Shown here one piece after another: positions 8,707-17,336 of a DNA stretch of 64,000 bases; positions within the stretch are counted from its first letter, which is position 1, and each line of letters opens with the position of its first letter. A program made the translations under genes and the position numbers. Source of the DNA: an uncultured Methanoregula sp. (GTDB lineage Archaea; Halobacteriota; Methanomicrobia; Methanomicrobiales; Methanospirillaceae); NCBI RefSeq assembly GCF_963678795.1, contig NZ_OY787453.1:62001-126000 (forward strand), given 5' to 3'. The notes beneath the pieces are model-generated. The model was not told the DNA's origin and made no database searches. It was given only the letters and a program-made list of their open reading frames with translations.

Positions 8707-8897
8707 CTTGTGTCCGTCTGAGTTACAGCATCCTGTTTTAATTCCTGCCGTTTCTGGCAGTTACGTTATTCCCTGAACATATTTCCCCTTCCGGAAATGT
8801 AGTATTCGGAGAGGGAGCTGCGGGTAAGTCAGGTCATGGGGGGATCTGAACGGGCGGGTGTATACGGAATATTCGCCCTCAAAAAAGATTCCTGCGA

Positions 8898-9320
8898 TCA
8901 GTTCCCGGCAGAGCGGAGCCGGTATCCGGTCCACTCGCCCCGGTCACAGGCCGGTTCGGGATTCTGCATCCGGGAAAAGACAAACTCGAATGCGTCCTGC
9001 TCCACGGCCTGCCTCCCCGTCTCTTTGCAGAACCGGACGAATGCCTCGTACATCTGCGTGCAGGGAACCCGTGCGGCGGGATCAGCGATGAGGATCTCCT
9101 CGTGGAACTTCCAGATTCCCTCGAACTCCAGGTCGTCGTCCACGAGGGGTTTCAAAAGTTCCTCGTCGATCGTTTCTGAAGCATCCTGTTGCCGGGTGGC
9201 TTCTTCGATGTCACGATAATAGTCGGCAACGAGGGTGAGCCCCTGGCGGAGATCGTTGAGCTCCTGCTCGAGATCTTTTAATTTTTTTTCCTGATCGGTA
9301 AGCGGGTCAGCCGGCTCCAT
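8898..9320 (-). CDS. hypothetical protein with N-terminal coiled coil
   Basis: A 140-residue protein. Residues 8-45 (TDQEKKLKDLEQELNDLRQGL and on) form a coiled coil. The C-terminal half (VPCTQMYEAFVRFCKETG, then DAFEFVFSRM, then GEWTGYRLR) has the spacing of a small winged-helix domain like those attached to D5-type primases and some phage proteins, but this likeness is from memory of the pattern and weak. It lies just downstream of hypF on the same strand, about 70 bases away. Function is unknown. Confidence 0.65.
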   Translation of the reverse strand: MEPADPLTDQEKKLKDLEQELNDLRQGLTLVADYYRDIEEATRQQDASETIDEELLKPLVDDDLEFEGIWKFHEEILIADPAARVPCTQMYEAFVRFCKETGRQAVEQDAFEFVFSRMQNPEPACDRGEWTGYRLRSAGN

Positions 9321-9392
9321 TTGTCTGATGATTCATTATGCGTTGGCACTGATAAACTGCTCGAACGTCCGGGCGTTTTCGGCACAACCGCC

Positions 9393-11627
9393 TCAGGTGC
9401 GCTGCTCCAGCAGTTTTCCCGCGTAGACACACTGCCCGAACGAGACACACCCGTCCCCGAGCGGGTATTCCGCGTTGATCCGGCAGGCCAGTCCCGCTGC
9501 CTCCACTTCACGACGGATCGTCTCGCGGATCGCGTGATTGTAGGCAACCCCGCCGCTGATCGCGACCATGGTATGCCCGTCCCGTCCGGCAGCATGAATG
9601 GCCATCCGGGCAATGCCCCGGGCAAGGTTGTACTGGAACGAGGCTGCAACCGAGCTTATATCACGACGGTCCGGATCCGGTCCTTCCGGAAGCCGGCAAA
9701 GAGCGGTCTCGATCAGGGAACGGGAAGAGAGGACTTCGCACCCGTCCTGCATCGAGAGAGGGATCTTCCACACCTCTGCAGTTCCTCCCGCGGCAGCAGA
9801 TTCCAGTTTCATGGCCGGCTCACCGTCATATGTCCGCTCCCGGCAGATCCCGAGCAGGGCAGCAGCTGCATCCAGCACCCGGCCGGTACTGGTTGTCCGG
9901 GTAACGTTGAACCCCGAGGCCACCTGCTTTCTGAGTACGCCGAGTTCGATATCCGACCAGCCCCGGCTCGCGAGGAGACCGGTGATCCTCTCGTCCGGCA
10001 GGATGCCGTAGAGCATACGCTCGGGGAACCGGGTTGCAAGGTCCCCGCCCGGCATTGCCATTGGTTCAAGGTGGGCCACGCGCTTAAGGTCCGGCACAAC
10101 CCCGGAAAAGATCTCGCACCCCCAGACCGAGCCGTCGTCGCCGTACCCGACGCCATCGATTGCAATGCCAACGCATGGCTCCGTAGTAGCGGCGGCTATG
10201 TGGGCCCGGTGGTGCTGCACGGGAATGAGTTCGAGCCCGTGGTCTGCTGCAAGCTCGCGGGCGAAGCGGGTGGAGAGGAACTGGGGGTGCAGGTCGTGGG
10301 CTATGACATCATACTTCGCGCCAAGAAGCCTGCCGATGTTCCGGACTGTCTCCTCCAGATATTCCAGTGTCGGCGGATTTCTCACGTTGCCCACATGGGG
10401 GGAGGTTATGGCAAACCCGTTTTTGTAGATCGTGGCATTGACATTCAGTTCGGGACCGACAGCGAGGATACAGCGGTTCCCGAGATCGATGGCGGTTCTT
10501 TTCGGGGCGATTCCCCGTGAGAGCCGGATGATATAGCCGTCCCGTATCACCGAATCGTCGACACGATTGACTATCGCCCGGTTGTGGAAAAGGAAAAAGT
10601 CAGCGTCGCGGTTCAGTTTTGCCATGGCCACATCGATCTCTGTTATCATCGGGTACCCGGGCATGTTGGCGCTCGTCATGATCAGGAGCGGGTGCCTCAG
10701 GTGGGAGAAGAGGAGGTGGTGGAGACCGGTGTAGGGAAGCATGCACCCGATGGTATGGAGATTGCTGATGGTGGCATGGGCCGTCGGGTCGCGCTTCTCC
10801 AGGACAAGGATGGGGTGGACCGGTCCCTCAAGCAGGCGCCGGTCCGTGCTGCTGATGTGTGCCAGGGCATCGATATGGTCCGGACGAACCATGATGGCAA
10901 ACGGCTGCTCGATCCGGCCGAGGCGGTGCTTGAGGAGATCGGCAGACTCCTCGATGCAGACGAGATGGAACCCGCCGATGCCCCGGATTGCCAGAATTTT
11001 GCCGTCGTCGAGAAGCCCTGCCGCCTCCGCGACTGGATCCGGGCAGTCGACGGGATGGCCAAGCCGGTCGAAGAGCCTGAGTTCCGGGCCGCAATTCGCG
11101 CAGGCAATCGTCTGGGCATGGTGGCGCCGGCAGCCCGGGTCGCTGTAATCGGATTTACAGACCGGGCACATCGGAAACTCTGCCATCGCCGTCCGCTCGC
11201 GGTCATAAGGAATATCGTTGATGATGCTGTAGCGGGGCCCGCAGTTCACGCAGGACGTGGCCCAGTAGCCGGAATATCTCCCGCCACGCCGGGAGATGTC
11301 AGCAATACAATCGTCGCAGATCGCAATGTCCGGCGGGATCATGCCCGAGAACGAGCCTGTGCCGCTCTCAAGAATAAAAAAACCATCCGGGATATCGGCC
11401 GCAGTGTCGGCAATAGTAACTGAATCGATTATTGCAAGCGGTGGTCCCCGGGAGACGGCAGCGGCAAACAAATCGAAGTTCTCTCCCCGGGCAAGGATCT
11501 CGACTTCGCTGCCGAGATTTTTCACGGTGCCGGCGATCGAAAGAGCGCATGCCTGTGCATAGACAAAAGGGCGAAACCCGACTCCCTGGACAATTCCGCG
11601 AACTGTAATTTTGCCCTTTTTCTGCAT
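9393..11627 (-). CDS. hypF: carbamoyltransferase HypF, NiFe hydrogenase maturation
   Basis: HypF converts carbamoyl phosphate to a thiocarbamate on HypE, the source of the CN ligands of NiFe hydrogenases. Domains in order: acylphosphatase (VRGIVQGVGFRPFVY), zinc fingers (CDDC, CVNCGP, CPVC, CANCGP), a YrdC-like domain (GKILAIRGIGGFHLVC) and a C-terminal Kae1-like domain with metal ligands in VQHHRAHIAAA and ISGGVAYN. I place the start at Met 11627 (744 residues); the frame is open to 11696 but that extension overlaps the divergent gene. No other hyp gene is in the window. The hydrogenases it serves would be elsewhere. Confidence 0.96.
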   Translation of the reverse strand: MQKKGKITVRGIVQGVGFRPFVYAQACALSIAGTVKNLGSEVEILARGENFDLFAAAVSRGPPLAIIDSVTIADTAADIPDGFFILESGTGSFSGMIPPDIAICDDCIADISRRGGRYSGYWATSCVNCGPRYSIINDIPYDRERTAMAEFPMCPVCKSDYSDPGCRRHHAQTIACANCGPELRLFDRLGHPVDCPDPVAEAAGLLDDGKILAIRGIGGFHLVCIEESADLLKHRLGRIEQPFAIMVRPDHIDALAHISSTDRRLLEGPVHPILVLEKRDPTAHATISNLHTIGCMLPYTGLHHLLFSHLRHPLLIMTSANMPGYPMITEIDVAMAKLNRDADFFLFHNRAIVNRVDDSVIRDGYIIRLSRGIAPKRTAIDLGNRCILAVGPELNVNATIYKNGFAITSPHVGNVRNPPTLEYLEETVRNIGRLLGAKYDVIAHDLHPQFLSTRFARELAADHGLELIPVQHHRAHIAAATTEPCVGIAIDGVGYGDDGSVWGCEIFSGVVPDLKRVAHLEPMAMPGGDLATRFPERMLYGILPDERITGLLASRGWSDIELGVLRKQVASGFNVTRTTSTGRVLDAAAALLGICRERTYDGEPAMKLESAAAGGTAEVWKIPLSMQDGCEVLSSRSLIETALCRLPEGPDPDRRDISSVAASFQYNLARGIARMAIHAAGRDGHTMVAISGGVAYNHAIRETIRREVEAAGLACRINAEYPLGDGCVSFGQCVYAGKLLEQRT

Positions 11628-11684
11628 GGTTTTGTCGCAAAATTTTATTGATGCACAGAGCGATATAATGATAGGGTTTTCACT

Positions 11685-12197
11685 GTGCCGGGCCATATTC
11701 GAATCGTAAATGATCCCGTAGAGCTAGTTCCTCTCCTGATGACGTTCAACGATCCTTCCTTTAAGAAGGTCTACGAACTTTTGAACAAATCGTGGCTGAC
11801 CGAAGATGAGATCCGGGCGCAGATTGACAGCGACTGCGTACCGTTGTGTCTCCAGATCCTCAAGAAGGGCAATCTTGTGGAAGAGCAGTGGCGGATGCCA
11901 AAGCCGGGCGCTAAACCGGAAAAAGAGTTCCGGGCCACCTACAATAAATTCCGGGCGAACTTCCAGTGCAATCTCTCTGACCTCTCCGATATCCTGTACA
12001 TCTCGCTCTCGAACGACGAGAACCTCCGGGGAGTCGTCGAACAGATCGAGGGAGAACTTGGTAAGGGCAACAGTTCCATCAACGACCTCTCAAGGAAATT
12101 CAATGTCAGTCCGATCTTCATCAAGGGGCTTGCGAAAAGGATAACCCACATGGACGTGAAAGGGCAGGGACTGGTGCTGCTTGACACCGGGCGTTAA
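11685..12197 (+). CDS. winged-helix (ArsR-like) regulatory protein
   Basis: A 170-residue protein starting at GTG 11685. Residues 20-65 (DPSFKKVYELLNKSWLTEDEIRAQ and on to LKKGNLVEEQW) form a winged-helix module, and a second helical region (SSINDLSRKFNVSPIFIKGLAKR) looks like another helix-turn-helix. It is probably a DNA-binding regulator conserved in Methanomicrobia, with target unknown. It is divergent from hypF, sharing a 57-base promoter region, and overlaps the next gene by 17 bases, so it begins a three-gene unit ending with a helicase. Confidence 0.75.
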   Translation: MPGHIRIVNDPVELVPLLMTFNDPSFKKVYELLNKSWLTEDEIRAQIDSDCVPLCLQILKKGNLVEEQWRMPKPGAKPEKEFRATYNKFRANFQCNLSDLSDILYISLSNDENLRGVVEQIEGELGKGNSSINDLSRKFNVSPIFIKGLAKRITHMDVKGQGLVLLDTGR

Positions 12198-12990
12198 GGA
12201 TCCCCTCTATTCTATTCTGCGCAGCAAGCGCGAAGTCTCGCGCCTGCAGATCCTTGTCGAGATTGCCGAGCATCAGCCGGCCGTCCGGCAGCAGGAGATT
12301 GCCGAGAAACTCGGGGTCACCCCGCAGGCGATCTCGGAATATATCCGCGAACTGGTTGACGAGGGTATGGTCTATGCCAGCGGCAGGGGCAATTACGAGG
12401 TGACCAAATCCGGCATCGAATGGGTGCTCGAGAATGCGGAATCGCTTGAGACCTATGCCCGGCATATCAGGCGCGACATCATCCAGCAGGTCTCGGTCTG
12501 GACGGCTGTTGCGGCCGAAGATTTAAAAAAAGGTGACGAGGCGGGCGTCTTCATGAAAGACGGTTTCCTCTATGCCGGGAAATCGGCCATGTCCGCAACG
12601 GGCTCGGTCATTGCCGATGCAAAGAAAGGCGAGGATGTCGGTGTCTCCCGCCTCAACGGGATCATCGAGCACAAGGAAGGAAAGATCCATGTCTGCAAGG
12701 TTCCCCGGGTGCTCTACGGGGGGTCCAGGCGAATCAGGAGGGAGGAGATGCTTGAGATCTGCTCCCGTGCGGGCATTGTCGCGGCAGTCGGGCTCGAAGC
12801 GTATATTGCCCTGACGGCAGCGGGAAAGAAACCCGACATGTTCTTTGGCGCCCGGGAAGGAGTGATCGAAGCGGCATTTCACGGGATCGACTGCGCAATC
12901 GTGATCGTTGACGAAGAGTTCACAGACTTTTTGAAGAGACTCGAGAGCGTGGAGCTCCCCTACATCATCCACGACCTGATCGTGCCATGA
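12181..12990 (+). CDS. HTH regulator fused to an archaeal ligand-binding-like domain
   Basis: A 269-residue protein. Residues 20-75 form a MarR-like winged helix (QQEIAEKLGVTPQAISEYIRELVDEGMV). The rest (about 95-269) is an alpha/beta domain with repeated small-residue strands (GDEAGVFMKDGFLYAGKSAM, GIVAAVGLEAYIALTAAG, IDCAIVIVDEEFTDFL), likely for a small ligand or for regulation. Similar two-domain regulators occur widely in euryarchaea without known ligands. The start is TTG 12181, inside the previous gene. The end overlaps the helicase start by four bases (atga), indicating translational coupling. Confidence 0.75.
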   Translation: MTPGVKDPLYSILRSKREVSRLQILVEIAEHQPAVRQQEIAEKLGVTPQAISEYIRELVDEGMVYASGRGNYEVTKSGIEWVLENAESLETYARHIRRDIIQQVSVWTAVAAEDLKKGDEAGVFMKDGFLYAGKSAMSATGSVIADAKKGEDVGVSRLNGIIEHKEGKIHVCKVPRVLYGGSRRIRREEMLEICSRAGIVAAVGLEAYIALTAAGKKPDMFFGAREGVIEAAFHGIDCAIVIVDEEFTDFLKRLESVELPYIIHDLIVP

Positions 12991-15059
12991 AAGTTGTTAT
13001 CCAGCCCCAGAAAGGGGGAAGCTATAAACTGATCTTTTTCGATGGCAGGAACACGCGGGGAGCTGGTTTTGTCGAGCTGATGGAGACCCCCCGGGGACCC
13101 CGCCCCACCAAGTACCGTGTCCGGTGGGGGGGGAAGAAAGAGTACCGGCATACGCCGTCAAAGGAACTCATCGCCCAGCTCCGGGAATCTGATGTGCGTC
13201 TGATCAAGCCGGATCCGCAGTTCATTGCGTTCCTGGGTGCTTTCCAGATCCGTAACGGGACCATCGATGCCTGCCGCATGTGCCTGCTGGATGACAAGGT
13301 CACCGTAATAACCGACGAGAATGCCGTGACCTTTGGCAAGGGCGAGCGGATCTGTCTTGATTGCGGGAGGAGGGAACTCCGAAGGGAGGTCTCGCATATC
13401 GGCCGGCTCGGGAGGGACGGGATCTCCCATCTCGAAAAACTCCTCCTCCAGTTCCGGAACCTCGACCGGGTCCTCGCAACCCTCCAGCCCGAGAAGCTCA
13501 CGATGGCTTCGGCCCTCTTCGACAAGCTCGAAGCTCACCCGGTTATGGTCACCGCCCCGATCAACGAGCTGCCCCTGCCCCGCCCCTTCATCGAGGCCTG
13601 TGGTGTAAAGCAGCTGATGCCCGCGCAGCAGCTAGCCGTTGAGGCCGGGCTGCTTTACGGGAAAGACCTGCTCGTGGTGGCGGCTACCGCGAGCGGCAAG
13701 ACATTCATCGGCGAGATGGCCGGTCTCAAGAATTATCTCGAAGGACGGGGCCGGACGCTCTTTTTAGTCCCGCTCGTTGCGCTCGCGAACCAGAAGTACG
13801 AGCGGTTCACGGAACGGTACGGGAAACTGGCAAAGACGGGGCTCCTGACCGGTGTCTCAAGGCTCAATCTTCCCGAGACCCGCAAGGTCGGGGACCGTAA
13901 CCCGCAGGCGCCGATCATAGTCGGGACGTACGAGGGTGTGGACAACATGATCCGGTGCGGCCAGAAGATGAAGAACATCGCAACGGTCGTGATCGATGAG
14001 ATCCAGATGCTCGAGGACAAGGACCGGGGCCACCGGCTCGACGGGATGATCGCCCGCCTCAAATACCTCTGCCCGCAGGCCCAGTTCCTCTACCTCTCGG
14101 CAACGATCGGTTCACCTAAGGTGCTTGCAAAGAAACTGAACTGCACGCTCGTTGTCTATGCCGACCGGCCGGTCGGGCTCGAACGTTACCTCCTCTTTGT
14201 CGAGCGCAAGCAGAAGATTCCGACCATCAAGCAGATGACCACCGACGAGTACAAGCGGACCTCCTCAAAAGGGTTCCGTGGCCAGACGATCATCTTCACC
14301 AATGCCCGGGCCCGGTGCCACACTATCGCCGATGCCCTCGGTATCCGGGCTGCTGCATACCACGCAGGGCTCACCTCAGTGGAACGACGTGACGTGGAGA
14401 CCCGTTTCTCGCAGGGAAAACTCATGGCGGTCGTGACAACGGCGGCTCTTGGTGCCGGCGTGGATTTCCCTGCATCGCAGGTTATCTTCGATGCGCTTGC
14501 CATGGGCCGGGACTGGCTCTCCGTACAGGAGTTCAACCAGATGGGTGGCAGGGCCGGTCGGCCGGACTTCCATGACCTCGGCCGCGTTGTTATCCTTGCC
14601 GAGCCTGGCGGCTCGTATTCCCGGGAGAACCCCTTTACGGAAGAGGAAGTGGCAATCCGGCTTCTCAAGGGTGAGATGGAGGAGGTTGCGCCCGAGCACG
14701 ACCTGGAAGCGAGCTCCGAAGAGTACGTTGCCAATGCCATTGCATGCGATGGCGAAGAGGCGGATCTCAACCGGATCAACGGACTCATGGTCGGGAGCAT
14801 GGAACCGGTCCTCCCGGAACTTGTTTCCCACAAACTCGTGGAAAGACGCGGGACAAAGATCGTCATGTCCCCGCTTGCAAAGGTGATGGCGGAGCACTTC
14901 ATCGGCGTGGAACGGCTGCTGGAGATCCTCCGGCTCACGAAAATGATGCAGGACCCGACCGATATCATCGCTGAACTCGAGAGTGAGTCAGTGCACAAGG
15001 AAAAGGAGTCTCCGGCAAAAACAAAGGAGAAGACTCCCGGGAAAAGCCGGCGGAAATGA
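12987..15059 (+). CDS. archaeal SF2 (Ski2-like) helicase with N-terminal zinc motif
   Basis: A 690-residue helicase resembling the archaea-specific COG1202 family. The N-terminal region carries a four-Cys zinc site (C96, C99, C123, C126). The core has Walker A AATASGKT near residue 235, motif II as DEIQ (VVIDEIQM), motif III SATIGS and motif VI QMGGRAGRPDF. These features place it with Ski2/Hel308-like enzymes acting on DNA or RNA. The C-terminus is Lys-rich (KEKESPAKTKEKTPGKSRRK). It is co-transcribed with two HTH proteins, whose link to it is unknown. Confidence 0.9.
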   Translation: MKVVIQPQKGGSYKLIFFDGRNTRGAGFVELMETPRGPRPTKYRVRWGGKKEYRHTPSKELIAQLRESDVRLIKPDPQFIAFLGAFQIRNGTIDACRMCLLDDKVTVITDENAVTFGKGERICLDCGRRELRREVSHIGRLGRDGISHLEKLLLQFRNLDRVLATLQPEKLTMASALFDKLEAHPVMVTAPINELPLPRPFIEACGVKQLMPAQQLAVEAGLLYGKDLLVVAATASGKTFIGEMAGLKNYLEGRGRTLFLVPLVALANQKYERFTERYGKLAKTGLLTGVSRLNLPETRKVGDRNPQAPIIVGTYEGVDNMIRCGQKMKNIATVVIDEIQMLEDKDRGHRLDGMIARLKYLCPQAQFLYLSATIGSPKVLAKKLNCTLVVYADRPVGLERYLLFVERKQKIPTIKQMTTDEYKRTSSKGFRGQTIIFTNARARCHTIADALGIRAAAYHAGLTSVERRDVETRFSQGKLMAVVTTAALGAGVDFPASQVIFDALAMGRDWLSVQEFNQMGGRAGRPDFHDLGRVVILAEPGGSYSRENPFTEEEVAIRLLKGEMEEVAPEHDLEASSEEYVANAIACDGEEADLNRINGLMVGSMEPVLPELVSHKLVERRGTKIVMSPLAKVMAEHFIGVERLLEILRLTKMMQDPTDIIAELESESVHKEKESPAKTKEKTPGKSRRK

Positions 15060-15132
15060 AGTGCCGGATTCGCCCAATATCTCTCCAAAACAATCAGATT
15101 TTACAAATATCTTCAATTTGAAGAGTTTTTTA

Positions 15133-15663
15133 TTAATACAATACTATATATAGTTGAACGTTTAAGTGATGAATATGCGTTTGCAGGAAAAAAAGGGTTC
15201 CCCGGTAGAGCAGGACCTCCAGTACCTCACCCGGACCCTTACCTCCGACAATATCGATACCGGGCTGATGTTTGCCCCCAGTCGGAGTATCCGGGCATGC
15301 ACTCCCTCGCTTGCAGCAACCGAGGGTGCAGGCCCCCTGGTCAGCGAGCGGCTGAAGCGCATCCGTGTGCCCCATACACCGAATGAATAGCCCGCAATGG
15401 CAGCAGGGTAGTCCCTGATGCCTGAGCCGGGATTCGCTGGTTTTCTTTAAAGTGTAAGGGAGCTGCAGCTCTGTTAAGAGTTCTTCGTCTGGCACTTTTC
15501 CCGGTTCATTGTGATACAGCTCCCGTCCCTGGCCGGCGATAATAAACTCCCGTTTTTCTGTGTAGGCAAAGATCCGGCTCCATGCCTCGTGGAGCCCGGT
15601 GCAGGGTACAAATGGCCGGCGCTCGAAAAAAGCATCTACTGCGGGAACGCCCGGCACACCCAC
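15133..15663 (-). CDS. possible hypothetical protein, antisense to a small gene at its 3' end
   Basis: The open frame of 176 residues starts 27 bases inside the upstream methyltransferase-like gene. The first 100 residues read like protein with local codon habits (SRIFAYTEKREFIIAGQG, then LYHNEPGKVPDEELLTELQ, then a CCHCG cluster). The last 75 residues look less natural and lie opposite the small plus-strand gene at 15169. Either the minus gene is shorter in reality because of a sequence error, or only one of the two is expressed. Unrecognised. Confidence 0.35.
   Translation of the reverse strand: MGVPGVPAVDAFFERRPFVPCTGLHEAWSRIFAYTEKREFIIAGQGRELYHNEPGKVPDEELLTELQLPYTLKKTSESRLRHQGLPCCHCGLFIRCMGHTDALQPLADQGACTLGCCKRGSACPDTPTGGKHQPGIDIVGGKGPGEVLEVLLYRGTLFFLQTHIHHLNVQLYIVLY
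15142..15152 (+). promoter_or_regulatory. TATA box of a probable leaderless small gene
   Basis: The motif tactatatata, centred near 15147, lies about 22-25 bases before the start codons at 15166/15169, the spacing expected for a leaderless archaeal transcript. Confidence 0.5.
15169..15390 (+). CDS. small hypothetical protein
   Basis: A 73-residue protein (MNMRLQEKKGSPVEQDLQY onward) with third-position G/C bias like its neighbours and a good TATA box at leaderless distance. GTG 15166 is an alternative start one codon earlier. It has no membrane segment and no recognised motif. It is antisense to the 3' half of the minus-strand frame 15133-15663, so at most one is likely to be translated at full length. 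Function is unknown. Confidence 0.5.
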   Translation: MNMRLQEKKGSPVEQDLQYLTRTLTSDNIDTGLMFAPSRSIRACTPSLAATEGAGPLVSERLKRIRVPHTPNE

Positions 15664-16472
15664 AGATCATAAATCGGGTCGGCAGGGTTTTCCCTGATTT
15701 CCACCCTGCGGCCCAGTTCCTCGCCCCAGCTTTTGATGAGCAGGGCCTCCGGTTCCGTTCCTACGGTAATGAGCGTCTCTCTGGTCACGGCAAAGAGCTC
15801 GCCCACGATTTCGTGCCACATGTCTTCTGAGAAAGTATTGATCTCGCCCATCATGATCCCGATACCTTTTGGAACCGGATCAATGTACTGCGAGGTCTTC
15901 ATGGCATCCAGCCACATCGTCTCCTCGGGAAGGAGCCTCCCGGTCGAAAGCCCCAGGGAGAGGAGCGCCTCATCATTATCGTACGAGAGCGGGGAGAAGC
16001 CAAGATCGCGGAGCACGAGAGACCCCACGCCGGAGCCGCAGCAGCAGTCGATGCAGGTCTCGCCCGAACCCGTTTTCCAGAATCCGGAGATGAGCCTGTT
16101 CAGGATCCCCCGTCGCGTGGGATTGAGATCCTCAATAGACGGGGGTACCTCCGTTTTTAAAAGGAGGCTGTAATACTCCCTCACCGCCGCTGCCCAGACT
16201 GCCCGGTCTTCCTGGTAGATCTCGCCACTGACGTTCTCGAATTTCTCAATAAGTACTGTCGATGGGTTCCGGTAGAGGAACGATCCGACAACCCAACAGT
16301 CGCCGTTCCGGAATGCAAGGGCAATCGGGTCTTCCTTCTCGTCCAGCAGGAGCAGGCCCTGGTTCCCTCCTGCGAGTAAGAGGGTGGTATTGTACCTGGG
16401 ATCGGGAAGTACCGAGAACTGCGGTTCCACGAATACGACCTCATCCACGCCAAGAATTTCTGTTGCTTTCAT
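15636..16472 (-). CDS. SAM-dependent methyltransferase-like protein
   Basis: A 278-residue protein. The C-terminal half carries a Rossmann methyltransferase pattern: motif I CIDCCCGSGVGSLVL, then SPLSYDNDEALLSLGLS at the position of the acidic motif II loop. The N-terminal 130 residues (VFVEPQFSVLPDPRYNTTLLLAGGN onward) are a family-specific domain. The triple cysteine in motif I is unusual. The substrate is unknown. Its start overlaps the stop of the upstream beta-helix gene by four bases, so the two form an operon. Confidence 0.7.
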   Translation of the reverse strand: MKATEILGVDEVVFVEPQFSVLPDPRYNTTLLLAGGNQGLLLLDEKEDPIALAFRNGDCWVVGSFLYRNPSTVLIEKFENVSGEIYQEDRAVWAAAVREYYSLLLKTEVPPSIEDLNPTRRGILNRLISGFWKTGSGETCIDCCCGSGVGSLVLRDLGFSPLSYDNDEALLSLGLSTGRLLPEETMWLDAMKTSQYIDPVPKGIGIMMGEINTFSEDMWHEIVGELFAVTRETLITVGTEPEALLIKSWGEELGRRVEIRENPADPIYDLWVCRAFPQ

Positions 16473-17317
16473 GATCCACGCTCGATCCGCAGCCCGTGCG
16501 GAGCCTCGATGGTTCCGTCCACTTTCGCGTCCTCGTGGAGGACGATGGATTTCGCGATAACGTCACCGAGGATATGGGCGCCTTTATGCACATGTACCGT
16601 GCTGCCGCTCTCCACGTTCCCGTGGACCGTCACTCCGTCCACGACGCTGATCTTGTTTCTGGCCCGGAGACTGCCGAAAATGACCGTGTTCTGCTGGACA
16701 TCGATGGAGCCGGCCCGGATGTTGCCGTGGAGCCGGCATCCTTTCCCGATCTTCATCGTGGAAGGTACTGCAAAGACTTTCATGTTGAGTTTCGAACGTG
16801 CCGGGATCATGAGCGGGATCTCCATCCTCTCCTCTTCGTCGTCGCTGAACAGGTTGTCGAGTATCCGGTCGAGTTCTTTCTCATTCTCGATTCGCAGGAG
16901 AGTCATCAGGTAGACGATGATGAACATGAAGACCGGCATCGGGTTTCGCACCTCGATGTCACCCCGTGCCTCGAATCCATCCCTGATCTCGACGTTCTCG
17001 CCGATATCAAGAGCCCCGAGAACAGAGAGTTTCCCGTTGATCTTCACGCCTTCGCCGATATATGCATCCTCTTTTGCAATGATGTCGCTTCCGATCTCGC
17101 ACCAGTTCCCGATCCGTGCATCACCGCTTGCCCAGACGTACTCGCGGATCTTCGTGGACTCCCCGACGTAAACGTCTGCTCCCCGGAGGCCGTAGTCGAT
17201 CTGGCAGAACTCGCCGATAACGATATTCCGGTCGGTCTTGATGCTGTGCTCCTGGAGCTCAGTCCCGTCAGGGAGGAGGCAGTGATTGTGCCAGTTTTTT
17301 ACGGTGCGTTCTCTCAT
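16469..17317 (-). CDS. bactofilin/acyltransferase-like beta-helix protein
   Basis: A 282-residue protein with two stretches of short-period repeats of left-handed beta-helix or bactofilin type: about 30-120 (IVIGEFCQIDYGLRGADVYVGES, ARIGNWCEIGSDIIAKE) and 190-280 (MKIGKGCRLHGNIRAGSI, VTVHGNVESGSTVHVHKG). Between them lies a hydrophobic segment (PVFMFIIVYLMTLL) plus an acidic linker, so the protein may be membrane-attached. Bactofilin-like proteins polymerise as scaffolds; the lack of a clear acyl-CoA site argues for a structural role. It is upstream partner of the methyltransferase-like gene and 19 bases downstream of apgM. Confidence 0.75.
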   Translation of the reverse strand: MRERTVKNWHNHCLLPDGTELQEHSIKTDRNIVIGEFCQIDYGLRGADVYVGESTKIREYVWASGDARIGNWCEIGSDIIAKEDAYIGEGVKINGKLSVLGALDIGENVEIRDGFEARGDIEVRNPMPVFMFIIVYLMTLLRIENEKELDRILDNLFSDDEEERMEIPLMIPARSKLNMKVFAVPSTMKIGKGCRLHGNIRAGSIDVQQNTVIFGSLRARNKISVVDGVTVHGNVESGSTVHVHKGAHILGDVIAKSIVLHEDAKVDGTIEAPHGLRIERGS

Positions 17318-17336
17318 TGGTCCCCGGAAAATGTCG

